DNA of 64,000 nucleotides from MWCO01 sp964488865. Lineage in GTDB: Bacteria; Myxococcota_A; Polyangia; Polyangiales; Polyangiaceae. Within the stretch, counting starts at the first letter, position 1. The number at the start of each line of letters is the position of its first letter. Under the pieces are notes generated by a model. It was not told where the DNA came from and ran no database searches. It saw only the letters and a program-made list of their open reading frames with translations. Position numbers and translations under genes: made by a program. Where the stretch lies: contig CAZAWR010000032.1 of NCBI GenBank assembly GCA_964488865.1, positions 1-64,000 of the forward strand. The letters run 5' to 3'. This document shows positions 8,080-16,412 of this stretch, piece by piece.

Positions 8080-9645
8080 TCAAGGCTCGTCGAGCACAGT
8101 GAACGCATCGGCGTCAGGATTGCTCGATCCCGCCCCGTCATTGTCGATCCGCACCTCGCCCAGGACTTGGTATCCGCGGACCGGATCCCAGCCCGCGTCA
8201 TTGGCAAAGCGTACGCTGTAAGCGGGGTTGGCGCGCAAGGCGGACGCCTCGTCCGGGAGCCACACCGCGAGAGCGTAGTCGCCCTCCGGCACGTTGCTGG
8301 GCAGCTCGAGGTGCGCAGACCATTCCGCATCCTCCCCTGCCGCCCAACGGCGCGCGTCCACGGACTCCAGCTCGACCTCGTATCGGTTCGAACCATCATC
8401 GAGCACCACAAACAGCGGCCGCTCGTTGTACAGCGACCCAAACCCGTCGTTGTGCAGCTGCACGCGCAGCACGAAGTTTCCCCCAGGTCGCACGTGAGGC
8501 GGAACGTCCGCCTCGACGAGCTCGAAGCGATACCCAAGCCGACGCTCGATCGTGTCGAAACACCCCTCCGTACGCCAGCGTGAGATGGCGGGCTCAAAGA
8601 AGTCCAGGTTGATGTAGCTCCAGTGCAGTCGCTCCATTTCGGCAAGGGTCGTCGCGCAATCGCCTCGTTGATTTCCCTCGTTGACCTGGCAAGTCTCGCC
8701 GCCCATGGGCGTGAACAAGGTCTCCTGGGCGACGAAGTTCTTGTAGGTCTCCAGGTCGCTCGAAGGATACGTCCCGGCGTCGGTGTCATTGCACAAGAAG
8801 CAGTCGTTGAGGTGACCGGTTCGCGCCTTGTACGACCCGTCGAAGGCCTCCGCCGCAGTGAGCGGCACACCCCACATCGCCTCTTTGGCGCGCGGCGTGC
8901 GCACTTGGATCATACGCGAGGCAGGCAACGCGTCGAGCAGGGCTTCGGCGATCTGTTTGCTGTTCTCGGGGGTTGTCAGGTCGTTTGTGGAAGCGTGCCA
9001 TTCCCCCCACGCGCCGATGAACCCGGCGTGCAACACGGCGATCACGTCGGCGTTGGCTTGCAACACGGGAGTGATTTGGCCGATGTGCTCGAGGACGCGG
9101 GCGAGGGGCGCATCGTCCTCGAATCCAAAGTTGTAGGCGAACCGGGGGATGATCTTGATGCCCGCCTGGCGCGCGGCTTGGAATCCGAGCGAAATGTCAT
9201 CGAGCAGCGTGTCCGGAATGGGACCGTCCCGGTAGTCGTCGAGCCGAACGTAGGACCGAGCGAGCGTGTATCCGTCATCGGCGACCCAACCGTAGTCCGT
9301 GCTTTCCACCAGATTGACGTTGCGGTGAAATCCGCGTTCCGGATTGGCAAAGACCTCGTCGGTTTCGCCAAACGTCCGCGTCTCGGCGGGGGCAGGCTCG
9401 ACGCCGCCTGCTCCGGCTTCGCCGCTCGCGCCTCCCGTGCCTCCCGTGGCGCTGCCGCCCGTTCCGCCGGTTCCTGCCGTGCCACCGGTCGCGCCACCCG
9501 TTCCGCCGGTCGCACCGCCGCTGCCCCCGGTTGCCCCAGCGCCGCCCGGCGCGCTTGCACAATCACAGGCTTCGTCATCACCGCAGCCTGCAAGAGCGGA
9601 CAAGAAGATCGACGCCACGCCGAAGAATGCCCATTCGGTGTTCAT
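8080..9645 (-). CDS. DUF4874/DUF4832 lipoprotein
   Basis: A 521-residue secreted lipoprotein. The start is ATG 9645, which gives a signal peptide ending in LSALAGC (acylated C21). A Gly/Thr/Ala linker with GGTGG-type repeats follows (about 25-85). A DUF4874-like region begins NPERGFHRNVN and includes GFIGAWGEWH, the acidic motif recalling glycoside-hydrolase-type TIM barrels. The C-terminal part (about 360-521) is a DUF4832-like beta domain. The function is not established; family members are often linked to surface polysaccharide. It sits 43 bases downstream of the PRPP synthetase gene on the same strand, possibly only by chance. Confidence 0.8.
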   Translation of the reverse strand: MNTEWAFFGVASIFLSALAGCGDDEACDCASAPGGAGATGGSGGATGGTGGATGGTAGTGGTGGSATGGTGGASGEAGAGGVEPAPAETRTFGETDEVFANPERGFHRNVNLVESTDYGWVADDGYTLARSYVRLDDYRDGPIPDTLLDDISLGFQAARQAGIKIIPRFAYNFGFEDDAPLARVLEHIGQITPVLQANADVIAVLHAGFIGAWGEWHASTNDLTTPENSKQIAEALLDALPASRMIQVRTPRAKEAMWGVPLTAAEAFDGSYKARTGHLNDCFLCNDTDAGTYPSSDLETYKNFVAQETLFTPMGGETCQVNEGNQRGDCATTLAEMERLHWSYINLDFFEPAISRWRTEGCFDTIERRLGYRFELVEADVPPHVRPGGNFVLRVQLHNDGFGSLYNERPLFVVLDDGSNRYEVELESVDARRWAAGEDAEWSAHLELPSNVPEGDYALAVWLPDEASALRANPAYSVRFANDAGWDPVRGYQVLGEVRIDNDGAGSSNPDADAFTVLDEP

Positions 9646-9688
9646 GGCGACGAGCCTACCAGAATGTGGGTTCGTTAACTTCGCCTGC

Positions 9689-10609
9689 CTACGGCGCCCG
9701 AAGCTCGTCCACCAGAATGTCCGCCACGGACACCACTTGCAGGAAATCGTCCTGCAGCTTGCGCGCGTTCGGATGGCTGTTCGTGCACACCACGCGCTGC
9801 AGTAGCCCGCCCTTCCGGAGCTTCTCGAGCGCATCACCAGGCAGCAGCCCATGCGTCGCTATGGCGTGCAAGCTCGCCGCCCCCGCATCCGCGTAGGCCT
9901 GGGCTGCGTGCAGCAACGATCCCCCCGTGCGAATCATGTCGTCGTAGATCACCACGTTCTTGCCACGCACCTGCGCGCTCACCGCCGTGACCTCCGTGCG
10001 GGTGTCGTCGAGCCGTCGCTTGAACACGAAGGCAGCATGCATGCCGAGGTCGTTGGCGAGGGACTCGACCCACTTGGCGCGCCCGGCATCCGTGCACGCG
10101 AGGACGAAGTCTTTGCCTCCGAGCTCGCGTGCGGCTTGGCCGATCACCTTCCGCCCCGACACGTGCCGCGGCGTGATGGCCCCCTCGAAGTAGTGCGTGA
10201 TGCCCTCCGTGTGCAGGTCCAGCAAGAACACACGGTTCCCGCGCGAAGCCGGCGGGATCGCCGAGATCAAGCGCGCTCGGGTCTTCGCCGTCACCACCTC
10301 CCCCGGCCGCACCGCTCGCTCCATCGTCGAGTACCCGAAGTACGGGATCACCAGCGTCAACCGGTCCGCACCGTACTTCACGAGCGCGGATGCGAGATCG
10401 AAGATCTCCAGCGTCGCCTCGTCATTGATCGTGCCCCCGACCAGCACGACGTCACGGCCGGAGACGCTCTCGCAGATCCTCTGGTACCGTTCGCCGTCGG
10501 GGAAGGTGCGCGTGTCGACCTCTCCTCGTTCGAGTCGGCCCAGCGTGCAGATCTCGTCGCGCAGGTAGTCGTAGGCGCTGGTGGAGAAGACGAGGGGAGC
10601 GGGAATCAT
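9689..10609 (-). CDS. prs: Ribose-phosphate pyrophosphokinase, divergent type
   Basis: A 306-residue PRPP synthetase-like protein that would transfer pyrophosphate from ATP to ribose 5-phosphate. It has the N-terminal TFPDGERY region, the LVIPYFGYSTMER segment typical of the family (usually PYxxYARxDR), and the PRPP-binding loop VVIYDDMIRTGG. Several canonical residues differ: the DLHAEQ box reads DLHTEG and the SPDxGG box reads CTDAGR. It may be a divergent functional enzyme or a PRPP-synthetase-associated paralogue. The ATG at 10609 gives a normal family length. It lies upstream of the DUF4874 lipoprotein on the same strand. Confidence 0.85.
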   Translation of the reverse strand: MIPAPLVFSTSAYDYLRDEICTLGRLERGEVDTRTFPDGERYQRICESVSGRDVVLVGGTINDEATLEIFDLASALVKYGADRLTLVIPYFGYSTMERAVRPGEVVTAKTRARLISAIPPASRGNRVFLLDLHTEGITHYFEGAITPRHVSGRKVIGQAARELGGKDFVLACTDAGRAKWVESLANDLGMHAAFVFKRRLDDTRTEVTAVSAQVRGKNVVIYDDMIRTGGSLLHAAQAYADAGAASLHAIATHGLLPGDALEKLRKGGLLQRVVCTNSHPNARKLQDDFLQVVSVADILVDELRAP

Positions 10610-10778
10610 GGGGGGTTACATAGCCCACCCGGCCCGGATTGGGAACGAGGGGCTCGGCGAGTTTTTCACGCACGGCGGTGCCGGCGGAGTTGTACCGATT
10701 GGGGTCCGCGTGCGCATCGCGCTGGGCACGAGCACGATCGGGCGGCGCCCTCGGCCTGCCTACCTCCGATAAAAAAAC

Positions 10779-10812
10779 CTTCTGTGCCTTCTGCGGCCTC
10801 TGTGGCTTCTGG
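10779..10812. repeat. Dispersed intergenic repeat A, copy 2
   Basis: Same sequence family as 8035-8066 with two substitutions. It sits between the radical SAM gene end and the prs start. Confidence 0.75.
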
Positions 10813-10819
10813 CTTGGAT

Positions 10820-12292
10820 TCACGGCGAGTGGGCGCCGCAGCATTCCACCTCCGCGCCCAGAAGCTCGTGCCGGTCCTGCGACGCGTAGAACCCGAACTT
10901 CTGCAGCAACCGGTACTTCGGCAGCACGTTGCCTTCCACGTCGACGTGAAAGAACCCAGGAAATATCCTTGGATGCTGCCGGATGAACGCGTAGATCGGG
11001 GCGTGCTCGTCGGCGATGCGCACACGTCCTGCGTCGCACACCTCGTGGCCCGTGAGCATGTACTCGGGGAAGAGCTCGGGGAAGAACTCGAGCTGGGTCG
11101 ACGGGTCGAGATCCCGGTAGAGCGTGGTCTGGGGGAGCAACGACAGGAGCGAAGGCAGGATGCGAACCCCCATCGCGCGACTCGCAATCATGTGCAGCAG
11201 CGTCTGCTGGAAGTCCTGCATCGTCTCGAAGGGGAACCCCCACATGTAGAAGGCGTCCACGCCGGGGAAGATGCCGACCGCCTCGCTCAGGACCTCGTGC
11301 GCCCTTTTCGCATCGAACCCCTTGACCACCCTCGACAAGACCCGATCGGACCCCGACTCGACCCCGTACCGAAGCTCGATGCACCCCGCTCCGGCCATCG
11401 CTCGCATCGTCGCATCGTCCGTTTGATCGATGCGCCCGAACGCCTTCCACCGAACGGGAAGACCGCGCGCCACGATCGCGTTGCACAAGGCGTGAACCCG
11501 ATCTGGCGATGACACGAAGTACTCGTCCTGAAAGAGAAACAGGTCGCACCCCGCCAGCTCGTGCAGCTGCTCCATCTCCGCAACGATGCCTTCGACACTG
11601 CGGAGGACGGGCTTCCTGCCCCACACCGGCGCGACGGAGCAGAACGAGCATGGGAAAGGACACCCGCGCGACGTGATGACGTTGATGCCGGCGTACCGGG
11701 GAAGATCCACGAGATGCCAGGCGGGAGCGGTTGCGTCGAGATCCTGGAGACGACACGGCGACGGCTGCGCCCGGAGTTCGTCCCCTTCGCGCCACACGAT
11801 GCCGGGGACCTCGGAAAGGTCATATCGGCCGCTCGCGGTTCGGCCTCGCTTGGCGGCACGCAACAGCGCGGGACCGGAGACCTCCCCTTCCCCGACCCCG
11901 ATGGCATCGACCCATGGGCAGAGGGCGAGCACCTCGCGCTCGACACCGGCCGCGCCGACCCCACCGAGGGCGATGAACGCATCGGGATGCACTTCCCTGT
12001 AGCTCCGAAGAGCGAGCAGGGTGAACGGCAGGAGGTTGGCCATGCAGCTCACGAACAGCACGTCCGCGGCGTCGGACAGGAACCGTCCCAAGACCTCGGG
12101 AGAGAACTTGTCGGCGCGATCCTCGAGCTGGAAGTCGCGAAAGTCGACCGCGTAGCCCTCCTTCTCGATCGCGCTGGCAAGGTACAGCGGACCGAGCGGC
12201 AAGTGCACCTCACGCTCGCTGCGGTCCACATAGCGGACGCACAGCATGTTCATGTTCACGAGGGTGACGTCGGCCACGTTTCTGCTGCTCAC
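10820..12292 (-). CDS. B12-binding-type radical SAM protein
   Basis: About 490 residues. The N-terminal half is a Rossmann-like cobalamin-binding domain (LPLGPLYLASAIEKEG, FIALGGVGAAG, AIGVGEGE) and the second half is a radical SAM core. The 4Fe-4S site is CPFPCSFC after a TSRG lead-in. The B12 His of DxHxxG is not obvious, so cobalamin may bind base-off without that ligand. GTG 12292 overlaps the stop of the upstream gene (GTGA), implying translational coupling; ATG 12304 is an alternative start. Family members are methyltransferases or other tailoring enzymes, and the substrate here is unknown. The coupled partner gene is the obvious candidate. Confidence 0.85.
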   Translation of the reverse strand: MSSRNVADVTLVNMNMLCVRYVDRSEREVHLPLGPLYLASAIEKEGYAVDFRDFQLEDRADKFSPEVLGRFLSDAADVLFVSCMANLLPFTLLALRSYREVHPDAFIALGGVGAAGVEREVLALCPWVDAIGVGEGEVSGPALLRAAKRGRTASGRYDLSEVPGIVWREGDELRAQPSPCRLQDLDATAPAWHLVDLPRYAGINVITSRGCPFPCSFCSVAPVWGRKPVLRSVEGIVAEMEQLHELAGCDLFLFQDEYFVSSPDRVHALCNAIVARGLPVRWKAFGRIDQTDDATMRAMAGAGCIELRYGVESGSDRVLSRVVKGFDAKRAHEVLSEAVGIFPGVDAFYMWGFPFETMQDFQQTLLHMIASRAMGVRILPSLLSLLPQTTLYRDLDPSTQLEFFPELFPEYMLTGHEVCDAGRVRIADEHAPIYAFIRQHPRIFPGFFHVDVEGNVLPKYRLLQKFGFYASQDRHELLGAEVECCGAHSP

Positions 12293-13317
12293 GCGGCCAT
12301 CCATCCCCAGATGGCGGAAAAGGAGAGGACCGCGGCGTCGGTGGTCCCCGTCGCCTCCTCGAGCTTCACGTCCACGCCGCGTGCTCCAAGCGCATCGACG
12401 AAGGCGCGCCCTTGCGTGTAGTCGGGGTCCTGCTGTCCGAGAACGCAGTAGATCCCGGGCGGGCTCGAGATCATGCCGGAGAGCAGCGTCTCCGCGTCGG
12501 TCCCCCAGTCGCCTTGCGGGGCGCCCCCGAGCATGTTGACGGCCTTGAACGGCACGGGGCTCGCGCCGAGATAGCCGGCTTGAAGGAGCATGTCCGCGGC
12601 CGGCCCGCGCGCGGAAAGGAAGACGTCGCTCGTGTCGATCCCAAGCTCCGCGCGGAGGTCCTCGAGCAGGGTGCCGAGCTTGCCCAGCAGCTCCGTTCGC
12701 TCTTCCGGGAGGCGCGCGTCCTGGGTCCAGTTGATGGCGACGAGACAGAAGCCGAACTGCTCGCCCGCGGCCTGCCAGCGCTGCGCACTGGAGAGGCACG
12801 TTTCGCCGTCGCCGTGCAATGCGATGAGCACGGGCATCGGGCGTGGCCCCGCATCGTCCGAGAGCGACGGGATGCACACGTAGCAGGTGTAGCCGGCCAG
12901 GTTCATCCATCGCTGCTCCGGGTTCGAATCCGGCGCAAACGTGTCGGCGCCGGTGCACCCGGAGCAGAGAAGGAAGGCATGACCGGTGACCATGGCGACG
13001 ACGGACGCGGACACCGCCTTCATGAAGGTGCGGCGACCAGGGGTGCGTGGAGTGATGATGCGGTCGGCCATGGCGGCGACATCTTCGGGCGGCAGGGACT
13101 GGAGCAATGCGGCTTCCACGGGGTCGAGCGCGATGCCCTTGGCAGCGGCGGCCGCCACGGGGTCCTTGCTCACGGCCGAGCGGAAGTCCGGGTCGAGTCC
13201 TGCGAGGGTGAGAACCTGCTCGACCCCTTGCGGTAAGTCCTTGGCCTCCACAGCACGGTGCATGGGGCGTCCGCCCACGATGGTGATGCTCTCAGGATTG
13301 CCTGCTTTGATGCCCAT
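12289..13317 (-). CDS. Leader-like domain + internal Tat signal + hydrolase-like domain
   Basis: A 342-residue protein of three parts. Residues 1-88 form a polar helical domain (LDPDFRSAVSKDPVAAAAAK, LPPEDVAAMADRI) resembling Nif11/NHLP-type RiPP leader peptides. Residues about 94-125 hold a twin-arginine motif (GRRTFMK) with a hydrophobic stretch and a cysteine-containing end. The remainder resembles PHB-depolymerase-type alpha/beta hydrolases (VLIALHGDGETC, VNMLGGAPQGDW), but the nucleophile elbow reads FLSARG, so catalysis is doubtful. ATG 13317 is supported by AGGAGGT about 10 bases upstream. A start at M83 would make an ordinary Tat protein. It is coupled to the radical SAM gene. Confidence 0.7.
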   Translation of the reverse strand: MGIKAGNPESITIVGGRPMHRAVEAKDLPQGVEQVLTLAGLDPDFRSAVSKDPVAAAAAKGIALDPVEAALLQSLPPEDVAAMADRIITPRTPGRRTFMKAVSASVVAMVTGHAFLLCSGCTGADTFAPDSNPEQRWMNLAGYTCYVCIPSLSDDAGPRPMPVLIALHGDGETCLSSAQRWQAAGEQFGFCLVAINWTQDARLPEERTELLGKLGTLLEDLRAELGIDTSDVFLSARGPAADMLLQAGYLGASPVPFKAVNMLGGAPQGDWGTDAETLLSGMISSPPGIYCVLGQQDPDYTQGRAFVDALGARGVDVKLEEATGTTDAAVLSFSAIWGWMAA

Positions 13318-13366
13318 GAGCTGAGTGACCTCCTGATCGGGTGGAGGTTAGCACACGGGTGGGTGC

Positions 13367-13939
13367 TCAGGACTTGTCGGCACAGTACGTCTTGCCGCAG
13401 TCGAGCATTGCAGCGCAGTCGGCGTCGGAGGCACACTCCGTCATAGCCGACTTGTTGCAAGGTCCTGCACACGTTTTGCACGCGTCGTCCGGGGCCACGG
13501 GCGGAGTCGCGCACACCGTCGCCGCGCATTCCGTCTCACACGTCGTACAGATGCAGGTCAGCTGAGCGGCCTTCAAGAACGCGTCCCCCGCGGGGTGGTG
13601 AGACACGCAGCACGCGGAGCATTCCACCTCGGTCGTCTCCAGGTCGCAGTCGCTGTCGTCGCTGGATCCGCCACCGGTGCCCGCGGTTCCTCCGGTCGCC
13701 GAGCCCCCGGTTCCCGTGCCCGCCGTGCCTCCGGTCGCCGTGCCCCCGGTTCCCGTGCCCGCCGTGCCTCCCGTGGCGCCGGTTCCCGCTTCGCCGCCCG
13801 CCGCAGTTCCGCCAGAGCCCGCCGTGGCGCCCGACCCGCCGCTCTCCGGGGTCGAGGTATCGTCCGAGCCGCATGCGCCCACCACGAGTGCGCAAGCCAC
13901 GGTGCAGAGAGCCGCTGCGTTCCAGTAGACCGTCGACAT
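13367..13939 (-). CDS. Cys-rich lipoprotein with GT-repeat linker
   Basis: A 190-residue secreted lipoprotein. The signal peptide ends ALVVGAC (lipobox cysteine about 23). A Gly/Thr/Ala linker of about 65 residues built from GTGGTATGGTA-like units follows, then a C-terminal domain with many cysteines (ECSACCVSHH, CICTTCETEC, CKTCAGPC) likely held by disulfides. The function is unknown; such linker-plus-cysteine proteins are typical cell-surface lipoproteins of myxobacteria. It lies 49 bases upstream of the Tat/hydrolase-like gene on the same strand. Confidence 0.75.
   Translation of the reverse strand: MSTVYWNAAALCTVACALVVGACGSDDTSTPESGGSGATAGSGGTAAGGEAGTGATGGTAGTGTGGTATGGTAGTGTGGSATGGTAGTGGGSSDDSDCDLETTEVECSACCVSHHPAGDAFLKAAQLTCICTTCETECAATVCATPPVAPDDACKTCAGPCNKSAMTECASDADCAAMLDCGKTYCADKS
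13680..13800. repeat. In-gene GC-rich tandem repeat (GT linker)
   Basis: Imperfect tandem units encode the GTGTGGTATGGTAGT linker of the lipoprotein. A slippage-prone tract likely to vary in length between strains. Confidence 0.65.
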
Positions 13940-14210
13940 GAACCCTTTCCGCTTTCTGGTCGACCGCGGCGGTTCGGTTTGTTTGGGGGGAACGTATGCC
14001 TGTGGGCATCGCCCTCATGACCGCCTGGCAACCAAGGGCGTACGCTACGCCTCGTGCGGCACGCAGGGCAAGGCAACAGGTAGGTATTTCCTGAACCTCT
14101 CGCCATGCGGCCCATTCGCTCACGACCCAGGATCCTCCTCGTCACCCGATCGGTTTCATTGTTTCCCCAACGGTCGTACGCTCGACCCACGACCACGAGG
14201 AGGGACGGCC

Positions 14211-15371
14211 GTGCGACTCCAGCCCATCCGAAACTACGCCCCACCGCGATACCCCACCCGGGTCGAGATCCTGGCACGCCCCGAGCTGCTGCAGGCCATC
14301 CCGGAACGCTGGCGCGCACGACCCGCCGTCGTCGCGGTCCTTGCAACCCTTGCCTCGGTGTCATGCTGCGATCTGGGCGCCGGCGACTGGTTCTCCGGGT
14401 CCCCGTCCAGCTCCTCAGGCCCCATCGGACCCAAGCGTACGGCTCTCGCCAAGGTGGCGCCCGTCTTCGAGCACGGAAAGGGAGTGGCCTCTTCCGGCGG
14501 CGTGGCGGCCACGCGCATCGTGTTCCTCACGGAGGACGAGGCGGTCCGAATCGTCCTCGACGAAGCCGCCAAAGCGGGCATCACCTTCTCTCCCAAGGGC
14601 AAGACCCTCGAGGACATCGTGCTGCCCATCACCTCCCTCGACCCGGACCCCGCGACCATCCGCTCCCCCAAGATGCGTCGCCGCGCATCGCTCGAGCTCG
14701 ACGCGACAGACCCCTCACGCGACATCTCGTTCGAGTTCGTGTCCGGGGAGGATCGCAAGGCATGGGACGTGGGGGCAGCAAACGCCTCCACCCTCGACCG
14801 GTACGACCTGATCGGTGCAGCCCGCGCGGTGCGAGAGGGGATCGACGCCGGAGCGCCCGCGGGGAACTACGGCGTGTTCTATGACCCACTCCCGGGGTAC
14901 GTGCGCCCGCCCGCCCTCCCCTCCGGCACGTTCTCGCCCACGACGCGCGCCCCACTGTCCGCTTTTTCTTACCAGCACAAGGGCCACACGATCACCGTCG
15001 AGGGAAAGACCCTCCGCTTCACACCCGGCTCCCGCAGCGTAGACGTCGACGGCAAGGCGCTCGAGATGCCTGCCGCCACCGCCCTTCGCGACGGCATCGC
15101 GTATGTTCCGCTGCAGTTCGTCGCCCAGATTCTCGGAGGCAGCGTGACCCCGACCGAGGACGGGAAGGTTCTCGTGGGTCTCCCCTCGTGGAAGCAGCCG
15201 CGGTCTGCCACGGTGCGCACCTTGGACTTCGGAACCGAGGTCGGGACGATCGCGTTCGACGAGACCGATCAGCACGCCATGAACCGGGCCACGCGTGAGA
15301 TTTCCCAGCAAGAGCTGCGTGCCCAGGTTCGCGACTTCCTCGCATGGCTCAAGGGGCAAGGGGTGATCTGA
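14211..15371 (+). CDS. Copper-amine-oxidase-N domain exported protein
   Basis: A 386-residue protein. The start is GTG 14211, preceded by GAGGAGGGA; the frame is open upstream but without such a site. A hydrophobic segment (RPAVVAVLATLASVSCC, about 40-56) is a signal or anchor with a possible lipobox. The C-terminal part (about 265-325) is a copper amine oxidase N-terminal-like domain (ITVEGKTLRFTPGSRSV, YVPLQFVAQILGGSV). This small alpha/beta module is common in secreted proteins and binds cell wall or acts as a spacer; the catalytic oxidase domain is absent. The middle region is unassigned. Divergent from the Cys-rich lipoprotein. Confidence 0.7.
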   Translation: MRLQPIRNYAPPRYPTRVEILARPELLQAIPERWRARPAVVAVLATLASVSCCDLGAGDWFSGSPSSSSGPIGPKRTALAKVAPVFEHGKGVASSGGVAATRIVFLTEDEAVRIVLDEAAKAGITFSPKGKTLEDIVLPITSLDPDPATIRSPKMRRRASLELDATDPSRDISFEFVSGEDRKAWDVGAANASTLDRYDLIGAARAVREGIDAGAPAGNYGVFYDPLPGYVRPPALPSGTFSPTTRAPLSAFSYQHKGHTITVEGKTLRFTPGSRSVDVDGKALEMPAATALRDGIAYVPLQFVAQILGGSVTPTEDGKVLVGLPSWKQPRSATVRTLDFGTEVGTIAFDETDQHAMNRATREISQQELRAQVRDFLAWLKGQGVI

Positions 15372-15515
15372 CTGCACACCGACGTTCACCCGCTCACGGG
15401 CGACCTGATCCAGGCCACCGTCAATGGCTTCTTCGAGATCCCCCCTCCTTACGACGAAGTCGACACGGTCTATGACGGACCAAACCGAATCACATCGATC
15501 CGTGCGGAAAACTAG
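15372..15515 (+). pseudogene. Protein-like tail after the stop codon (decayed coding remnant)
   Basis: Immediately after the stop codon of the previous gene, and in the same frame, 47 codons read like real protein (HPLTGDLIQATVNGFFEI, VYDGPNRITSIRAEN) before TAG at 15513. There is no ATG, GTG or TTG start with a ribosome site. The end faintly recalls RHS YD repeats. It may be the tail of an ancestral longer gene separated by a new stop, or a leftover of another gene. Confidence 0.35.
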
Positions 15516-15643
15516 GAACTAGGAAGAGGAACACGGAATGCGAATGCGAACGCCAGCGTGTCGCGGAGGGTGATCACGAAGCCTGCGGTGCGGAGCCCAT
15601 TCTACCTTCCGTGTTCGCATTCCTGTTCCTAGTTCCTAGTTTC
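15507..15643. repeat. Inverted-repeat element with ACTAGGAACTAGGAA ends
   Basis: GAAAACTAGGAACTAGGAA (15507-15525) is mirrored by TTCCTAGTTCCTAGTTTC (15626-15643), 18 bp matching with one extra A. Inside, both arms carry shuffled copies of ACACGGA and ATGCGAA. The unit is about 137 bp and non-coding; it could fold into a long hairpin. Between here and 15726 nothing else is recognised. Confidence 0.7.
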
Positions 15644-15725
15644 GATGACCTCGGTTTCGCCACGGCTCAACGTGATTCAGTATAGTTCAGCCGAACCGTG
15701 TCCTGCCTGCCCCGTGACCCTTCGA

Positions 15726-16403
15726 TCACGCCGACGCCCCAGGCTCCTCATTCGCACGTTGCGATCGCCTAAACATCTTCTGCTGCAAGAACCCGACGCC
15801 CAGCACGACCTCGGCCGCGATCCAGAGGCCCGCCAGGACGCCGCCCAGCACGGTGCGGCCCTGGTGTCCGACAAGATGGGACTCATAAGCCCAGTAGCCA
15901 AGCATCGCGGGCACCCCGGCGAAGAGCACAAGCACGAATCCGCCGTACACAAGACCCACGGCGACCCGTCGCGCTCCGACGACGGCAAGCGAGAACGCGG
16001 CTCCCGCGACCGCGACGAGCAAGAGGAGAGAACCGAAGAACCAGCGACCGTCTCCGAAGCACAGGATGGCGCCTGCACCGCCCCCGAGGAGAAGCCCCAC
16101 GGTCATGCAGAAGCCGAAGAGCGATCGCAGCGCGCGATCCACGGGTGTCTTCAGCGACGCTGGGAGCATGCCAAGCCACTGGGAGGCGAATCCCACCCAG
16201 AGCAGGGCAGCAGGCACCGCGAAAGCCGCGAAGATGCCCCAGGGTCCCACCAGGGCGTGAAGCACGGAAGCCCACGCTGGCATGGGTGCGTCGTCGACCA
16301 CGGAGACGAGCCACGCGAGCAATCCACCCATCCCCAGGAGAAACGCGCCGTACAGCAACGCGAAGGGGGAGGGTTTGGCGGGCGCCTGTTTCGCGGGCGT
16401 CAC
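15726..16403 (-). CDS. Multi-pass membrane protein
   Basis: A 225-residue integral membrane protein with about six hydrophobic helices (for example ALLYGAFLLGMGGLLAWLV, FGSLLLLVAVAGAAFSLAVV, AGLWIAAEVVLGVGFL). It has no recognised family motif. GTG 16403 lies 9 bases after the stop of the AgmX-domain gene, so the two form an operon. The N-terminal lysines and arginine-rich C-terminus suggest cytoplasmic ends. Function unknown. Confidence 0.7.
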   Translation of the reverse strand: MTPAKQAPAKPSPFALLYGAFLLGMGGLLAWLVSVVDDAPMPAWASVLHALVGPWGIFAAFAVPAALLWVGFASQWLGMLPASLKTPVDRALRSLFGFCMTVGLLLGGGAGAILCFGDGRWFFGSLLLLVAVAGAAFSLAVVGARRVAVGLVYGGFVLVLFAGVPAMLGYWAYESHLVGHQGRTVLGGVLAGLWIAAEVVLGVGFLQQKMFRRSQRANEEPGASA

Positions 16404-16412
16404 GTCGGGGTC

